Position numbers and translations under genes: made by a program
Shown: positions 44,142 through 52,255 of the stretch, piece after piece
How positions within the stretch are numbered: position 1 is the stretch's first letter
Layout: every line of letters begins with the position of its first letter
From: Gulosibacter sp. 10
GTDB lineage: Bacteria; Actinomycetota; Actinomycetes; Actinomycetales; Microbacteriaceae
DNA length: 64,000 bases
Assembly: GCF_900163695.1 (NCBI RefSeq)
Contig: NZ_FUIC01000033.1
Location: 37,384 to 101,383, forward strand
Reading direction: 5' to 3'
The notes under the pieces: generated by a model
Databases searched by the model: none
What the model saw: the letters and a program-made list of their open reading frames with translations, nothing else
What the model was told of the DNA's origin: nothing

Positions 44142-45146
44142 ATGACACGCATGCGAACCGCTCTCGCGAGTTGCGGCATCCTCGCGCTCGCCCTCACCGG
44201 CTGCGCCGCGGGGTCCGACGACGACGCCGGCACCGGCGAAGGCGAGGGCCTGCTCGGCACCGTCCCCGACACGCTCTACGGCCCCGTGGAGGTGCCCGAG
44301 CCCGAGGACGGCGAGCTCACCGTCGTCGCGCTCGGCTGGTCGGACGCCGAGGTGGCCCTCGCGCTCGGCGTCACCCCCGTGGGCGTCTCCGACTGGCTCG
44401 GCTTCGGCGCCGACGCGTCCGGCGTGGGCCCGTGGGCCCAGGAGGCTGTCGGCGACGCCGAGATCACCGTGTTCGAGCAGCCCTTCGGAGGCTACGACTA
44501 CGAGGCCATCCAGGAGCTCGAGCCCGATGTGATCCTCAACACCCGCTCCGCCGCCGACGAGGAGCAGTTCCAGCGCCTCGACGAGATCGCGCCCACCGTG
44601 TTCGCCCCCGAGGGCACCGCCGACTTCGGCACGGCCTGGGACGTGCAGGTCGCGCAGGTGGCCGCCGCCCTGGGCCTCGAGGAGGAGGGCGCGGCGGTCA
44701 TCGCTGAGGTCGAGCAGGAGATCGAGGACGTCGCCGCCGCGCACCCCGAGTTCGAGGGGATCACCGCGGTGACCGGCACGAAGTTCGGCGACGCGTACGG
44801 CGCCTATGTGGCGGGCGACTTCCGCTGGGATCTCATGGAGTCGCTCGGCTTCGAGCAGAACCCGCCGGTGCTCGACCTCGAGGCCAGCGGCTTCTACGTC
44901 GAGCTCTCGGCCGAGCAGATCGGCGCGCTCGACGCCGAGGCGGCCGTGTTCTTCCCGATCGGCTACACGCTGGACGAGATGAAGGCCGACCCGCTCGTCG
45001 GCTCGCTCGACGTGGTGCAGGAGGACCGCACCGTCTGGCTCGAGGAGGGCGCCGAGCTCACGCAGGCCTTCAGCGCCGCGAGCCCGCTGTCGATCCCGAT
45101 CGTGGTGAGCGGCCTCGCCGACCAGCTCTCGGAGATCGTCGGCTAG
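44142..45146 (+). CDS. Iron-siderophore ABC importer substrate-binding lipoprotein
   Basis: A 334-residue type III binding protein (FepB/FecB-like). The lipobox LALTGC gives Cys21. The mature part has the two-lobe pattern: VVALGWSDAEVALALGVTPVG at the start, the QELEPDVILNTRS segment and AVFFPIGYTLDEM near the second lobe. GAAAGG precedes the ATG. It is the last gene of the operon. The siderophore cannot be named; the long acidic composition resembles actinobacterial catecholate or hydroxamate binders. Confidence 0.92.
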   Translation: MTRMRTALASCGILALALTGCAAGSDDDAGTGEGEGLLGTVPDTLYGPVEVPEPEDGELTVVALGWSDAEVALALGVTPVGVSDWLGFGADASGVGPWAQEAVGDAEITVFEQPFGGYDYEAIQELEPDVILNTRSAADEEQFQRLDEIAPTVFAPEGTADFGTAWDVQVAQVAAALGLEEEGAAVIAEVEQEIEDVAAAHPEFEGITAVTGTKFGDAYGAYVAGDFRWDLMESLGFEQNPPVLDLEASGFYVELSAEQIGALDAEAAVFFPIGYTLDEMKADPLVGSLDVVQEDRTVWLEEGAELTQAFSAASPLSIPIVVSGLADQLSEIVG

Positions 45147-45161
45147 CCCCGATCGCGCCGT

Positions 45162-45196
45162 CGCGGGGCCGTGGCTCGCCGAGCCGCGGCCCCGCG
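45162..45196 (+). terminator. Terminator of the siderophore operon
   Basis: CGCGGGGCCG..GGCTCG pairs with CGAGCC..CGGCCCCGCG across a short loop, 15 bp past the binding-protein stop. Confidence 0.8.
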
Positions 45197-45275
45197 GCGG
45201 TTCCCCCTCCTGCTCCCGGGGGCTCTCCCGAAGGCCGTCCGGATGCCGGGGCCCGCACCGCGGAGGTGACGCGGA

Positions 45276-45335
45276 TTTGAAAGATACGCAGGATCCCGCC
45301 GCGCAGGTGCGGCATAGGCAGTACCCCGCAGGGGA
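45276..45335. repeat. Family B left half-arms on the left flank of the abiE island
   Basis: GCGGATTTGAAAGATACGC and, about 31 bp on, GCAGGTGCGGCATAGGC are diverged left half-arms with the linker AGGATCCCGCC. The same half-arm/linker series is found on the other side of the island at 47705-47810. Confidence 0.55.
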
Positions 45336-45380
45336 GCAAAAGTAGTCGCGTCTTGAACGGCTAGATTCTGCGGTTCTCAG
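45323..45380. repeat. Imperfect direct repeat flanking abiE, left copy
   Basis: This stretch (ACCCCG..GGGG, then AAAAGTAGTCGCGTCTTGA and GCGGTTCTCAG) aligns over about 58 bp with 46821-46880. The two copies bracket the toxin and antitoxin genes. Confidence 0.5.
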
Positions 45381-46206
45381 CCTATCGATGCCGCGATGCG
45401 CGTGACGAACTGGTTGCCCCAGGCGGCTGCCTGTTCAACACTTTGGAGGACGTCGAGACCTTCAGCGGCTTCGGCATAGAGCGTGTCCCAGCGGATGCCG
45501 GGCGTGATGGTAGGTGGCCACGCCTGCTGCCGCCGGTAGTCGAAGAGCCTGACGCAGGTCGCAGCCACCTGCGCATAGTCGAGTTCCTCAGCCTTTTCGA
45601 GGAGTTGGAGGTCAACGAGATCGCGTGCCCGTTCGCTTCCCACCGCCGAGACAGCGTGGAGCTTCTGTGCGATCTGATGATCGGAACGCATGACCGGCAC
45701 GGGATTGGGGGCTCGAGTCCGACCTCCGTGAAAAGTGCGGCGAGGTCGGCGGCGAGCTTGTACTCTGGTCCGTCTGCATCCCCGATCTCGTTGTGCCCCA
45801 GCTCGAACTTCACCGTGCACCACGATCTGCCTCGGTAGTCGAGCTTCACTTCGAAAGGCTGCATCACGTACGCCGTGGGCACGGCCGGTGGGCGAGGCGC
45901 TGCCTTCTCGATCAGCCTTCCGGAGAAGCCTGCCCACCCGGAGGCTAACGACTCCTCGAAGTCAGAGCGGAATCCGGCGAGCGGCCGGACTCGTGCCGCG
46001 TCGAGGTCTTGGGTGAAGCGTGTCCCGCGCCCGTAGCGCAGCGCCATCGCGCTACCGCCCTTGATCGCACCTTCGGGGAGCATCTGGCCGACAACGACCA
46101 GCGCCATCCCGATCCGGCGGCGCAGCGCCAGTTCTTCGCTACCCTCCAGATTGCGAATGCGCTGTTCCAGCGAGCGCACGCTCGTCGGCGGGCTGGCGTA
46201 GCTCAC
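45377..46206 (-). pseudogene. AbiEii-type nucleotidyltransferase toxin, frameshifted
   Basis: The N-terminal part (GTG 46206, VVSYASPPTSV) is in one frame and holds motif I, KGGSAMALRYGRGTRFTQDLD, and motif II, KLDYRGRSWCTVKFELG. After EVGLEPP the family match continues in another frame with NPVPVMRSDHQIAQKLHAV (motif III Lys) and ARDLVDLQLL (motif IV Asp), to the stop at 45377. The switch point is a run of five G/C pairs at 45707-45711; a sixth would restore one frame of about 276 codons. So it is a real one-base deletion, a sequencing slip in a homopolymer, or much less likely programmed frameshifting. GTGA overlaps the AbiEi stop. Confidence 0.8.
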
Positions 46207-46745
46207 GACTGAAGTCCCTTCTCCACCCGCTGCCACTCGCTGGTGGTCAACAGCCCTTCGCTGCGCGCCTGCTTGGCCGCGTCCACGAGGCGCTCCATCT
46301 CGATGCGGCCGCGGCACTCGAGGATGGCATCAGCGACCGGTTGCGCCGCCAGCCCTTCGTAGAACGTCGTCCGCGTCTCGCCTTTGACATGAGTCAACTC
46401 AACGGTCGGCGGCAGTCGAGGGCGAGTACGGCGGCGGACGGCAACCTTGACCCGCCGAGGGTTCACATCGGCGAGACCGAACAACGCAAGCACCGATTCA
46501 CCGTGCAGGTAGGCCCCTTCTCCCGCCCGCAGGAGTGCTTCGGCGAACTGGTCGTAGCTTGTCGGCGGGATGTCCGGCACGCGGTAGAGTCCGTACGCGA
46601 TGTTCTTCAAGCCGCCCCGTGCGGCCAGCTTCGGCAGCTCGACGGCTGGCACCCCAGCCTCGACAGCTTCCCTCGTCGTGACGTAGCCGAAGTGATCGAG
46701 CGCGATCTCACGCACGATCTCTCGGTATGTCACCTTGGCAGTCAT
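46203..46745 (-). CDS. AbiEi-type antitoxin/transcriptional repressor
   Basis: A 180-residue protein of the type IV AbiEi antitoxin family. The N-terminal winged-helix region includes IALDHFGYVTTREAVEAGVP and the PKLAARGGLKNIAYGLYRVP segment, followed by the C-terminal domain with AYLHGESVLALFGLADVNP and a family-typical ECRGRIE. AbiEi proteins repress their own promoter by binding an inverted repeat and neutralise the AbiEii toxin. Such a repeat abuts its start codon at 46746-46779. The gene has visibly lower GC than the flanks. Confidence 0.9.
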   Translation of the reverse strand: MTAKVTYREIVREIALDHFGYVTTREAVEAGVPAVELPKLAARGGLKNIAYGLYRVPDIPPTSYDQFAEALLRAGEGAYLHGESVLALFGLADVNPRRVKVAVRRRTRPRLPPTVELTHVKGETRTTFYEGLAAQPVADAILECRGRIEMERLVDAAKQARSEGLLTTSEWQRVEKGLQS

Positions 46746-46779
46746 GTCACAACTATACCGAAAGCGGTAGTGTTGTGAC
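46746..46779. promoter_or_regulatory. AbiEi operator with embedded promoter element
   Basis: A 34-bp inverted repeat: GTCACAAC, three unpaired, ACCG, AAAG, CGGT, three unpaired, GTTGTGAC. On the minus strand its right half contains TATAGT six bases before the ATG, so the message may be leaderless and the repressor would cover the -10. Confidence 0.8.
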
Positions 46780-46820
46780 GAACATCAGTGGGCGGTCGAT
46801 CCGAACCAGATCGAGTTGAG

Positions 46821-46880
46821 AACCCCGTGGGGTCATGAAAGTAGTTACGTCCTGATCCCTGAGTTCGTGCGGCTCTAAGG
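46821..46880. repeat. Imperfect direct repeat flanking abiE, right copy
   Basis: ACCCCGTGGGGTCATGAAAG, then TAGTTACGTCCTGA and GCGGCTCTAAG, match 45323-45380 in the same orientation. The remaining 125 bp up to the GNAT stop show no other feature. Confidence 0.5.
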
Positions 46881-47005
46881 CACAACGAGGCTGTGAGGCC
46901 AAAGCAGAGTCGGTTCAGCCGTATCGAGTGGCATATGGTCGGAGACTCGACCCCCCGGGTCTCCCCCACTCTCCGGATTCCGGTGCAAGACCGGACTACG
47001 AATGG

Positions 47006-47536
47006 CTAGAGCACGTACTCGAACAGGTGAAACTGGTTGAGGTCGGTGCCGTCATAGGTGACCGTGTGGCAGCCGAGATCGGTGAAGCCGTACCGTTCGT
47101 AGAGTTTCCGGGCGGGAATGTTCTCGACGTAGGTATCCAGACGCACGGCTCGGCAGCCTTGTTCGCGGGCAACCTCGAGCGTGGCATCCACGAGGAACCG
47201 CGAGACTCCCTTGCCAAGGTGGTCAGGAGCAACGCCGAGGGCATGCACGACGAGCACTTCCTCGGAGTTAGCGTCAATCGCCCACGCAGCGTCCTGGTAG
47301 GCGTCCACGGCGTCATGGTTGAGCACGACGACTCCCGCGATGTTCTCGTCCTCGTCCAGCGCAAGGTGGAGTTCCTCGGCCTCGACCCACGAGGCGACCT
47401 CTTCCGGGGTCGGGTGGTTCTCGGTGTGCCAGTGCGGATAGTCCACGGTCTCGGCCAGATGGTCGGTGATCTGCTGGTACGCCTGCTGCGCGGGAGCGGT
47501 GTCACTTGCCGCTGCGCGTCGGAAGGTCAAGGTCAA
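47006..47536 (-). CDS. GNAT family N-acetyltransferase
   Basis: A 176-residue single GNAT domain. The acetyl-CoA-binding motif A is seen as VVHALGVAPDHLGKGVSRFL, followed by an amphipathic helix, and motif B as IPARKLYERYGFTDLG. An N-terminal helix and beta-strand region (GVVVLNHDAV) complete the fold. The acceptor is unknown. Base composition is lower in GC than most of the window, like the abiE genes 225 bp away, so both may have arrived together. Confidence 0.88.
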   Translation of the reverse strand: MTLTFRRAAASDTAPAQQAYQQITDHLAETVDYPHWHTENHPTPEEVASWVEAEELHLALDEDENIAGVVVLNHDAVDAYQDAAWAIDANSEEVLVVHALGVAPDHLGKGVSRFLVDATLEVAREQGCRAVRLDTYVENIPARKLYERYGFTDLGCHTVTYDGTDLNQFHLFEYVL

Positions 47537-47699
47537 GGTCGGTCAGTTCCTTCGGGTCGGGCCTATGGCGCGACCATCACTGCCAGGGCACTGCCGTTCT
47601 GGGAGCGCGGAGCGTGGTCGCGTTCCAGGGCAAGACTCTACGCCTCCGATGCTCCCGGCCAACGGCGCGCGCACCAGGTTACGCAGAGAGGAGAAGCCC

Positions 47700-47880
47700 G
47701 CCGAGGATGTAAGACATATGCAGCATCCCCCCGGATGTGAGAGATACGCAGTACCCTGCCGAGAATGTGAGGCATACGCAGCACCCCGCCGCGAATGGGA
47801 GGCATACGCAGGGAAACCGCCGCACATTCCCGGCAAACGCCTCACATCCGCGGAAGCAACGCATCTCCCTCGCATCCGAC
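47700..47880. repeat. Family B palindrome, locus 3, with tandem half-arms
   Basis: Three left half-arms 28-30 bp apart (GGATGTAAGACATATGC, GGATGTGAGAGATACGC, GAATGTGAGGCATACGC, joined by AGCATCCCC/AGTACCCTGCC-type linkers) lead into a 61-bp palindrome at 47791-47851 whose right arm ends GCCTCACATCCGC. The remaining bases to the helicase stop at 47933 hold nothing recognisable. Confidence 0.75.
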
Positions 47881-47932
47881 AAGCCGCGACCCGTGCACGA
47901 CAGCGGCCGCAACGCGCATCCCGCGGAGGCGC

Positions 47933-49234
47933 TCAGGACTGCAGGGCCGCGGCGGCGCGCTGCGCCTCCGCCACCTCGTGCATGAAGCGCATCACGTCCT
48001 CGTCCACGAAGATGTCGCGCGGCTGCAGCGGCCGAGAGAGGTAGAGCCCCTCGAGCGAGCGGATGCGCGAGAGCGCCACGTAGGTCTGCCCCGGCGAGAA
48101 GGCGCGCGCCCCCAGGTCGACCACCGCGCGGTCGTAGGTCTTGCCCTGCGACTTGTGGATGGTGACCGCCCAGGCGAGCCGCAGCGGGAACTGGTGGAAC
48201 TCGCCCACGACCTCGCGCGTGAGCTCCTTCGTCACGGGGTCGTACTCGTACTTGAGCTTCTCCCACGCGATCGGCTCGACCTCGAACTCCTCGTCGTCGA
48301 TCTCGACGTGCACCGTCTTGTCGATACGCGAGACCACGCCGACCGAGCCGTTGACCCAGCGGTTGTCCGTGTCGTTGCGCAGGAACATCACCTGCGCCCC
48401 CACCTTGAGCTCGAGCTCCTCGTCCGCCGGGAACGTGCGGGCGTTGCCGAAGTCGCCCATCACCTCGGCCGCCGCGGTCATCGACCGCCCCGGCAGCCGG
48501 TCGAGCTCGCGCGCGTTGATGCGCGAGACCGTGGCGTTCTTCGAGGCGAGCGTGATGATCCCGTCGTGCGGCGCCGGACGGGCGCCCACCTCGTTGAGCC
48601 GGTTCGCCATCGGCTCGGTGACCTTGCCGTAGCGCACCGCCGTGAGCAGCGAGCGGAACTCGTCGTCGTGCTGCCGGTGGATCTCGCGCAGGGTGTGGAT
48701 GCGCAGCTCGGCCTCGCGCCACACGTGGGCGTCGAAGAACCACATCGAGCGGTAGTTGTCCTTCATCCACGCCCGCTCCTGCGGATCGGAGGGCGGCACG
48801 GGCGCGAGCTGGAACGGGTCGCCGAACATCACGACCTGCACGCCGCCGAACGCCTCCGCCTTGCGCTGCCGCGCCTGCCGCAGCGACCGGTCGATCGCGT
48901 CGAGCAGGTCGGCCGACACCATCGAGATCTCGTCGATCACGAGCGTGTCGATCGTGTTGAGCAGCTTCTTGACCTCGCGGTTCTGCTCGATCGGCTGATT
49001 GCCGATGATGCCGATCGGCAGCTTGAAGAGCGAGTGGATGGTCTGGCCGCCCACGTTCAGCGCGGCCACGCCCGTGGGGGCGCAGATGACGAGCTGCTTG
49101 CCCGTGTGCCACGAGAGGTGGTTGAGCAGCGTCGACTTGCCGGTGCCGGCCCGGCCGGTCACGAACAGGTGCTCGCGGGTGTGCTCGATCGCGTCGAACA
49201 CCCCCTGCTGCTCGGGTGTGAGCTCCAGCGTCAT
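47933..49234 (-). CDS. PIF1/RecD-like DNA helicase
   Basis: The product has 433 residues from ATG 49234. It is a superfamily 1B helicase: Walker A GRAGTGKST (about 27-35), motif Ia CAPTGVAALNVGG, Walker B LVIDEISMVSADLLD, motif III FGDPFQLAPV and the C-terminal motifs LAWAVTIHKSQGKTYD and YVALSRIRSLEGL, as in Pif1/RecD. It probably unwinds DNA 5' to 3' during repair or replication. The ATGA at 49231-49234 overlaps the stop of the CopD/CtaG gene, an odd pairing that suggests cotranscription. Confidence 0.9.
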   Translation of the reverse strand: MTLELTPEQQGVFDAIEHTREHLFVTGRAGTGKSTLLNHLSWHTGKQLVICAPTGVAALNVGGQTIHSLFKLPIGIIGNQPIEQNREVKKLLNTIDTLVIDEISMVSADLLDAIDRSLRQARQRKAEAFGGVQVVMFGDPFQLAPVPPSDPQERAWMKDNYRSMWFFDAHVWREAELRIHTLREIHRQHDDEFRSLLTAVRYGKVTEPMANRLNEVGARPAPHDGIITLASKNATVSRINARELDRLPGRSMTAAAEVMGDFGNARTFPADEELELKVGAQVMFLRNDTDNRWVNGSVGVVSRIDKTVHVEIDDEEFEVEPIAWEKLKYEYDPVTKELTREVVGEFHQFPLRLAWAVTIHKSQGKTYDRAVVDLGARAFSPGQTYVALSRIRSLEGLYLSRPLQPRDIFVDEDVMRFMHEVAEAQRAAAALQS

Positions 49235-51480
49235 CGCTCCTCGCCCCTTTCCTCGGCAGCGTCTCGTCGTTCTTCCGCGCTCGGCGCGGAGGATCCTGCG
49301 GCGCCCGCGCGGGGCGTCGCGGCCTCCGCCTGCCCGCCCCCGCGCCCGGCGGCGCGCTCCGAGGCCCGGTCGCGCTCCGCGAGCGCCCGGAGCCGCTCGT
49401 TGTAGGCGCGCAGCTCGGCGTCCGCATCCCGCTTGGCGCGGCGGTCCTCGCGCTTGGCGCGCTTCTCGTCGCTCTTCGCCCACTGCATCCCGACCAGCAC
49501 GGCCAGGATGACCGTGGGGAACTCGCCGAGCCCCCACGCCACCGCGCCGCCGAGCTGCTGGTCGTCGAGCGCGGTCGCCGGGCCCCAATCGCGGCCCGTG
49601 GCACCGTACCACTCCGCGACGAGGAGCCCCGTGCCGGTCATCACCCCGAGACCGAAGAAGGCGTGGAAGGTCATCACGAGGATGAGGCCGATGAGGCGCG
49701 CGGGGTAGGGCGCCCGGGTGCGCGAGGGGTCGTCGCCGATGAGCGACTCGATGAAGAGGTATCCGACGATGAGGAAGTGCGCGATCATCCACATGTGGCC
49801 CACGTGGTCGTAGGTGGCCCAGCGGAAGAGCGGCGTGAAGTAGAACAGCAGCAGCGCGAGGGCGAAGTTGACCCCCGCGACGATCGGATGCGAGAAGAAC
49901 AGCGCCCAGCGCGAGTGCACGAGGTGCAGCACCCACTCGCGCGTGCCCATCGACCCGTCGTCGCGCGGCTTGACGGCGCGCAGCAGCAGGGTCATCGGCG
50001 CCCCGAGCACGAGGAAGATCGGGATGATCATCGAGAGGATCATGTGCTCGGTCATGTGGAAGCTGAACATGAAGCGGCCGTAGACGAGCAGCGCGCCGTT
50101 GACGTTGTACAGCAGGATGAGGATGCCGAGCGCGAACGCCGCGATGCGCCACCAGGGCCAGCGGTCGCCGCGGCGGCGGAGGCGGACGACGCCGAGGAAG
50201 TAGAACGCGAGGCCGAGGAGGGACAGCGTCGTCCAGATCGGGTCGAGCTGCCATTCGGTGAGCAGCCTCGAGGGCTCGAAGGGCGGGGGCAGCGCCTCCC
50301 CCGAGAGCAGCTGCGCGGGCGTCGGCTCCGCGAGCTCCTCCGCGGTGATCTGCGGCTGCGGGCTCGGCGTGCGTCCGAGGGCCGCGGCCGCGCCCGCGAC
50401 GGCGCCCATCACGAGCAGCTCGAGGCCGAGCAGCCAGGCCAGCGGCCGCGAGCCCGTCTCGCCGGCGTCGATGTTGGCGCGCATCCGGTCGATGAAGAAG
50501 CGGCGCTGCAGCACGCCGAAGCCTGCGAGCACGACCAGCAGCAGCGCCTTCAGCAGGGCGATGTGCCCGTAGCCGGTCGTGAACAGGCGCCCCCAGTCGC
50601 CGATGTTCACCCACGAGGCGACGAGGCCGCTCGCGCCGGTCACGATGCAGGCGATGAGCGCGAGCTGCGAATAGCGCTCCACGAGCGGCAGCCGGCGGCG
50701 GGGTGCGGCGCCGATCGCGAGGATGGAGACCACGACGAGGCCGCCGAGCCACACCGCGGCGCCGGTGAGGTGCAGCGTGATGCCGCCGACGGCCGTGGTG
50801 TGCAGCTCGGCGCCCGCGGCGTGGCCCATGGATGCGATGGGCCACAGCGTGAGCAGCGCGAAGGCCGTGGTCAGCGCGGTGCCCCAGCGGGAGCGGGCCG
50901 CGAAGACGAAGGTGGACAGCAGCGCGGCCATGACGATGGCCATGAGCCACAGCTGTCCCACCTCGAGGCTCGTGAGGTAGAACCACATGCCCTGGCCGAA
51001 GTCCGCGTCGAAGGAGAACTGCACGCCCGAGATGTCGAGGTAGGTGAGCAGCGCGGCGGCGACGGTGGAGACCGTCCACGCCGCGGCGCCGCCCTGCGCG
51101 AGGCTCATCGCGCGCTCGAACTCGGGCTCCTTGCGGCTGCATGCCCAGATGGCGACGACGAGGCCGCCCACCGCCATCGCGGCGGAGAGGTTGTAGGCGA
51201 GCCGGGATACGGGCAGCCCCCAGCGCACGACGGGGCCGGGGTCGCCCACCGCGAGCGGCGCGGAGCCGCCGCCGTAGGCGAGGGCCGCGAGCATCACGAG
51301 CAGCGCGACGAGGGCGAGGCCGGCAGGCCCCCAGGCGATGATCCGCTTCGTGCGATCGCTCCAGCCGGCGTCGGCGATGCGCTCGAGCCGCGCCGCGCCG
51401 GGGCCCTTCCTAGTGCCCTTGACCGCCGTGGTGCCGAGTCGCTCGGTGGCCGATGCAGGGCCCGGTTCGGACAAGTTCAT
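49231..51480 (-). CDS. CopD-CtaG fusion: copper/cytochrome oxidase assembly membrane protein
   Basis: The protein has 749 residues from ATG 51480. The first half (about 50-380) is a CopD-type copper-resistance domain with several helices and the pattern GITLHLTGAAVWLGGLVV. The second half (about 420-650) is a caa3-type CtaG-like domain: YGRFMFSFHMTEHMILSM, GAPMTLLLRAV, FFSHPIVAGVNFALALLLFY and FHAFFGLGVM, containing the His residues of the family. A long charged tail follows. The protein likely moves copper into or assembles it in the cytochrome c oxidase. Its stop overlaps the helicase start; HU lies upstream. Confidence 0.9.
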   Translation of the reverse strand: MNLSEPGPASATERLGTTAVKGTRKGPGAARLERIADAGWSDRTKRIIAWGPAGLALVALLVMLAALAYGGGSAPLAVGDPGPVVRWGLPVSRLAYNLSAAMAVGGLVVAIWACSRKEPEFERAMSLAQGGAAAWTVSTVAAALLTYLDISGVQFSFDADFGQGMWFYLTSLEVGQLWLMAIVMAALLSTFVFAARSRWGTALTTAFALLTLWPIASMGHAAGAELHTTAVGGITLHLTGAAVWLGGLVVVSILAIGAAPRRRLPLVERYSQLALIACIVTGASGLVASWVNIGDWGRLFTTGYGHIALLKALLLVVLAGFGVLQRRFFIDRMRANIDAGETGSRPLAWLLGLELLVMGAVAGAAAALGRTPSPQPQITAEELAEPTPAQLLSGEALPPPFEPSRLLTEWQLDPIWTTLSLLGLAFYFLGVVRLRRRGDRWPWWRIAAFALGILILLYNVNGALLVYGRFMFSFHMTEHMILSMIIPIFLVLGAPMTLLLRAVKPRDDGSMGTREWVLHLVHSRWALFFSHPIVAGVNFALALLLFYFTPLFRWATYDHVGHMWMIAHFLIVGYLFIESLIGDDPSRTRAPYPARLIGLILVMTFHAFFGLGVMTGTGLLVAEWYGATGRDWGPATALDDQQLGGAVAWGLGEFPTVILAVLVGMQWAKSDEKRAKREDRRAKRDADAELRAYNERLRALAERDRASERAAGRGGGQAEAATPRAGAAGSSAPSAEERRDAAEERGEER

Positions 51481-51512
51481 GGTCGTTCCAGGGTACCCCG
51501 CGGCAGACGCGA

Positions 51513-51545
51513 ACGGGCCATCCCGCATCCCGCGGAATGGCCCGT
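51513..51545 (-). terminator. Terminator of the HU gene
   Basis: ACGGGCCATCCCGC can pair with GCGGAATGGCCCGT around a small loop, with one mismatch, 17 bp beyond the HU stop. Confidence 0.75.
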
Positions 51546-51561
51546 CGACGTTCGCGAAGAA

Positions 51562-51852
51562 CTACTTCACGGCGTTCTTGAGCTTCGAGCCGGCCGAGAT
51601 CTTGACGCCCTTCGAAGCGGGGATCTCGATCTCCTCACCGGTGCGGGGGTTGCGGCCGACGCGAGCGGCGCGCTCCGTCTGCTCAACCGAGAACCAGCCG
51701 GGGATGGTGACCTTGACGCCCTTGGCGGCGTTGGTCGCGAGCTGCTGGAACAGGGCGTCGAGCACGCCGTTCACGGTCGCCTGGCTCTGACCGGTCTCAG
51801 CGGCGATCGACGCGACGAGTTCGGTCTTGTTCACGGTGTTGTTGTCTGCCAT
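51562..51852 (-). CDS. HU family nucleoid protein
   Basis: A 96-residue HU-type histone-like protein without the long Lys/Ala-rich tail of mycobacterial HupB. Marks are NKTELVASIAAETGQSQATV for the helical N-terminus, the VKVTIPGWFSVEQ saddle strand and RVGRNPRTGEEIEIPAS in the DNA-binding arm (with the Pro that intercalates). GAGGAGGGC lies in front of the ATG. It bends and coats DNA as a dimer. Family B repeats begin about 400 bp upstream. Confidence 0.95.
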   Translation of the reverse strand: MADNNTVNKTELVASIAAETGQSQATVNGVLDALFQQLATNAAKGVKVTIPGWFSVEQTERAARVGRNPRTGEEIEIPASKGVKISAGSKLKNAVK

Positions 51853-52049
51853 GCGTGCCCTCCTCAGGACGCTGTACTCGCGAGTCGCGAGCACGGAGAT
51901 TTACAGTTTCGGTCGCTCCGCTCGGCTCTTGGCCGACGGGCAACGTCGCCAAACTAGCACCAACCGCCTGCGATCCTTGCAAATATGCGGCATCTGGAGG
52001 AAAAACGACGGCTTTCCCAGCCTCCGCGACGGTTGCCGGCGGGGCCGGC

Positions 52050-52255
52050 GGCCCGCGCCGAGCGGCACGGACGTGCAGAACGGGTGCCGCGGTCGAGGCA
52101 CGGAATACGCGTGCCGGAGGGGGTGCCGGACACCGGGTTCGCGTACCGGACGCGAGGCGTGCGTACCGGACGCGGGGACGCGAGTACCAGGCACGGAAAG
52201 GCGCGCGTACCGGACACAGGAAGGCGGCCTACCGGACACGAGAAGGCGCGCGTAC
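52050..52255. repeat. GC-rich short tandem repeats leading into the 185-bp array
   Basis: Units of the form GCGTACCGGACRCGRGG (about 22-26 bp) recur from about 52140 to 52255. The upstream part of the gap, 51853-52050, carries the HU promoter region, without a repeat that I can name. Confidence 0.6.

Noticed and set aside
46930..47005. tRNA-like remnant at the edge of the abiE island (integration site)
   Set aside because: Some GGTCTCCC/GGTGCAAGACCGG-like sequence is suggestive, but no cloverleaf with anticodon arm can be formed.
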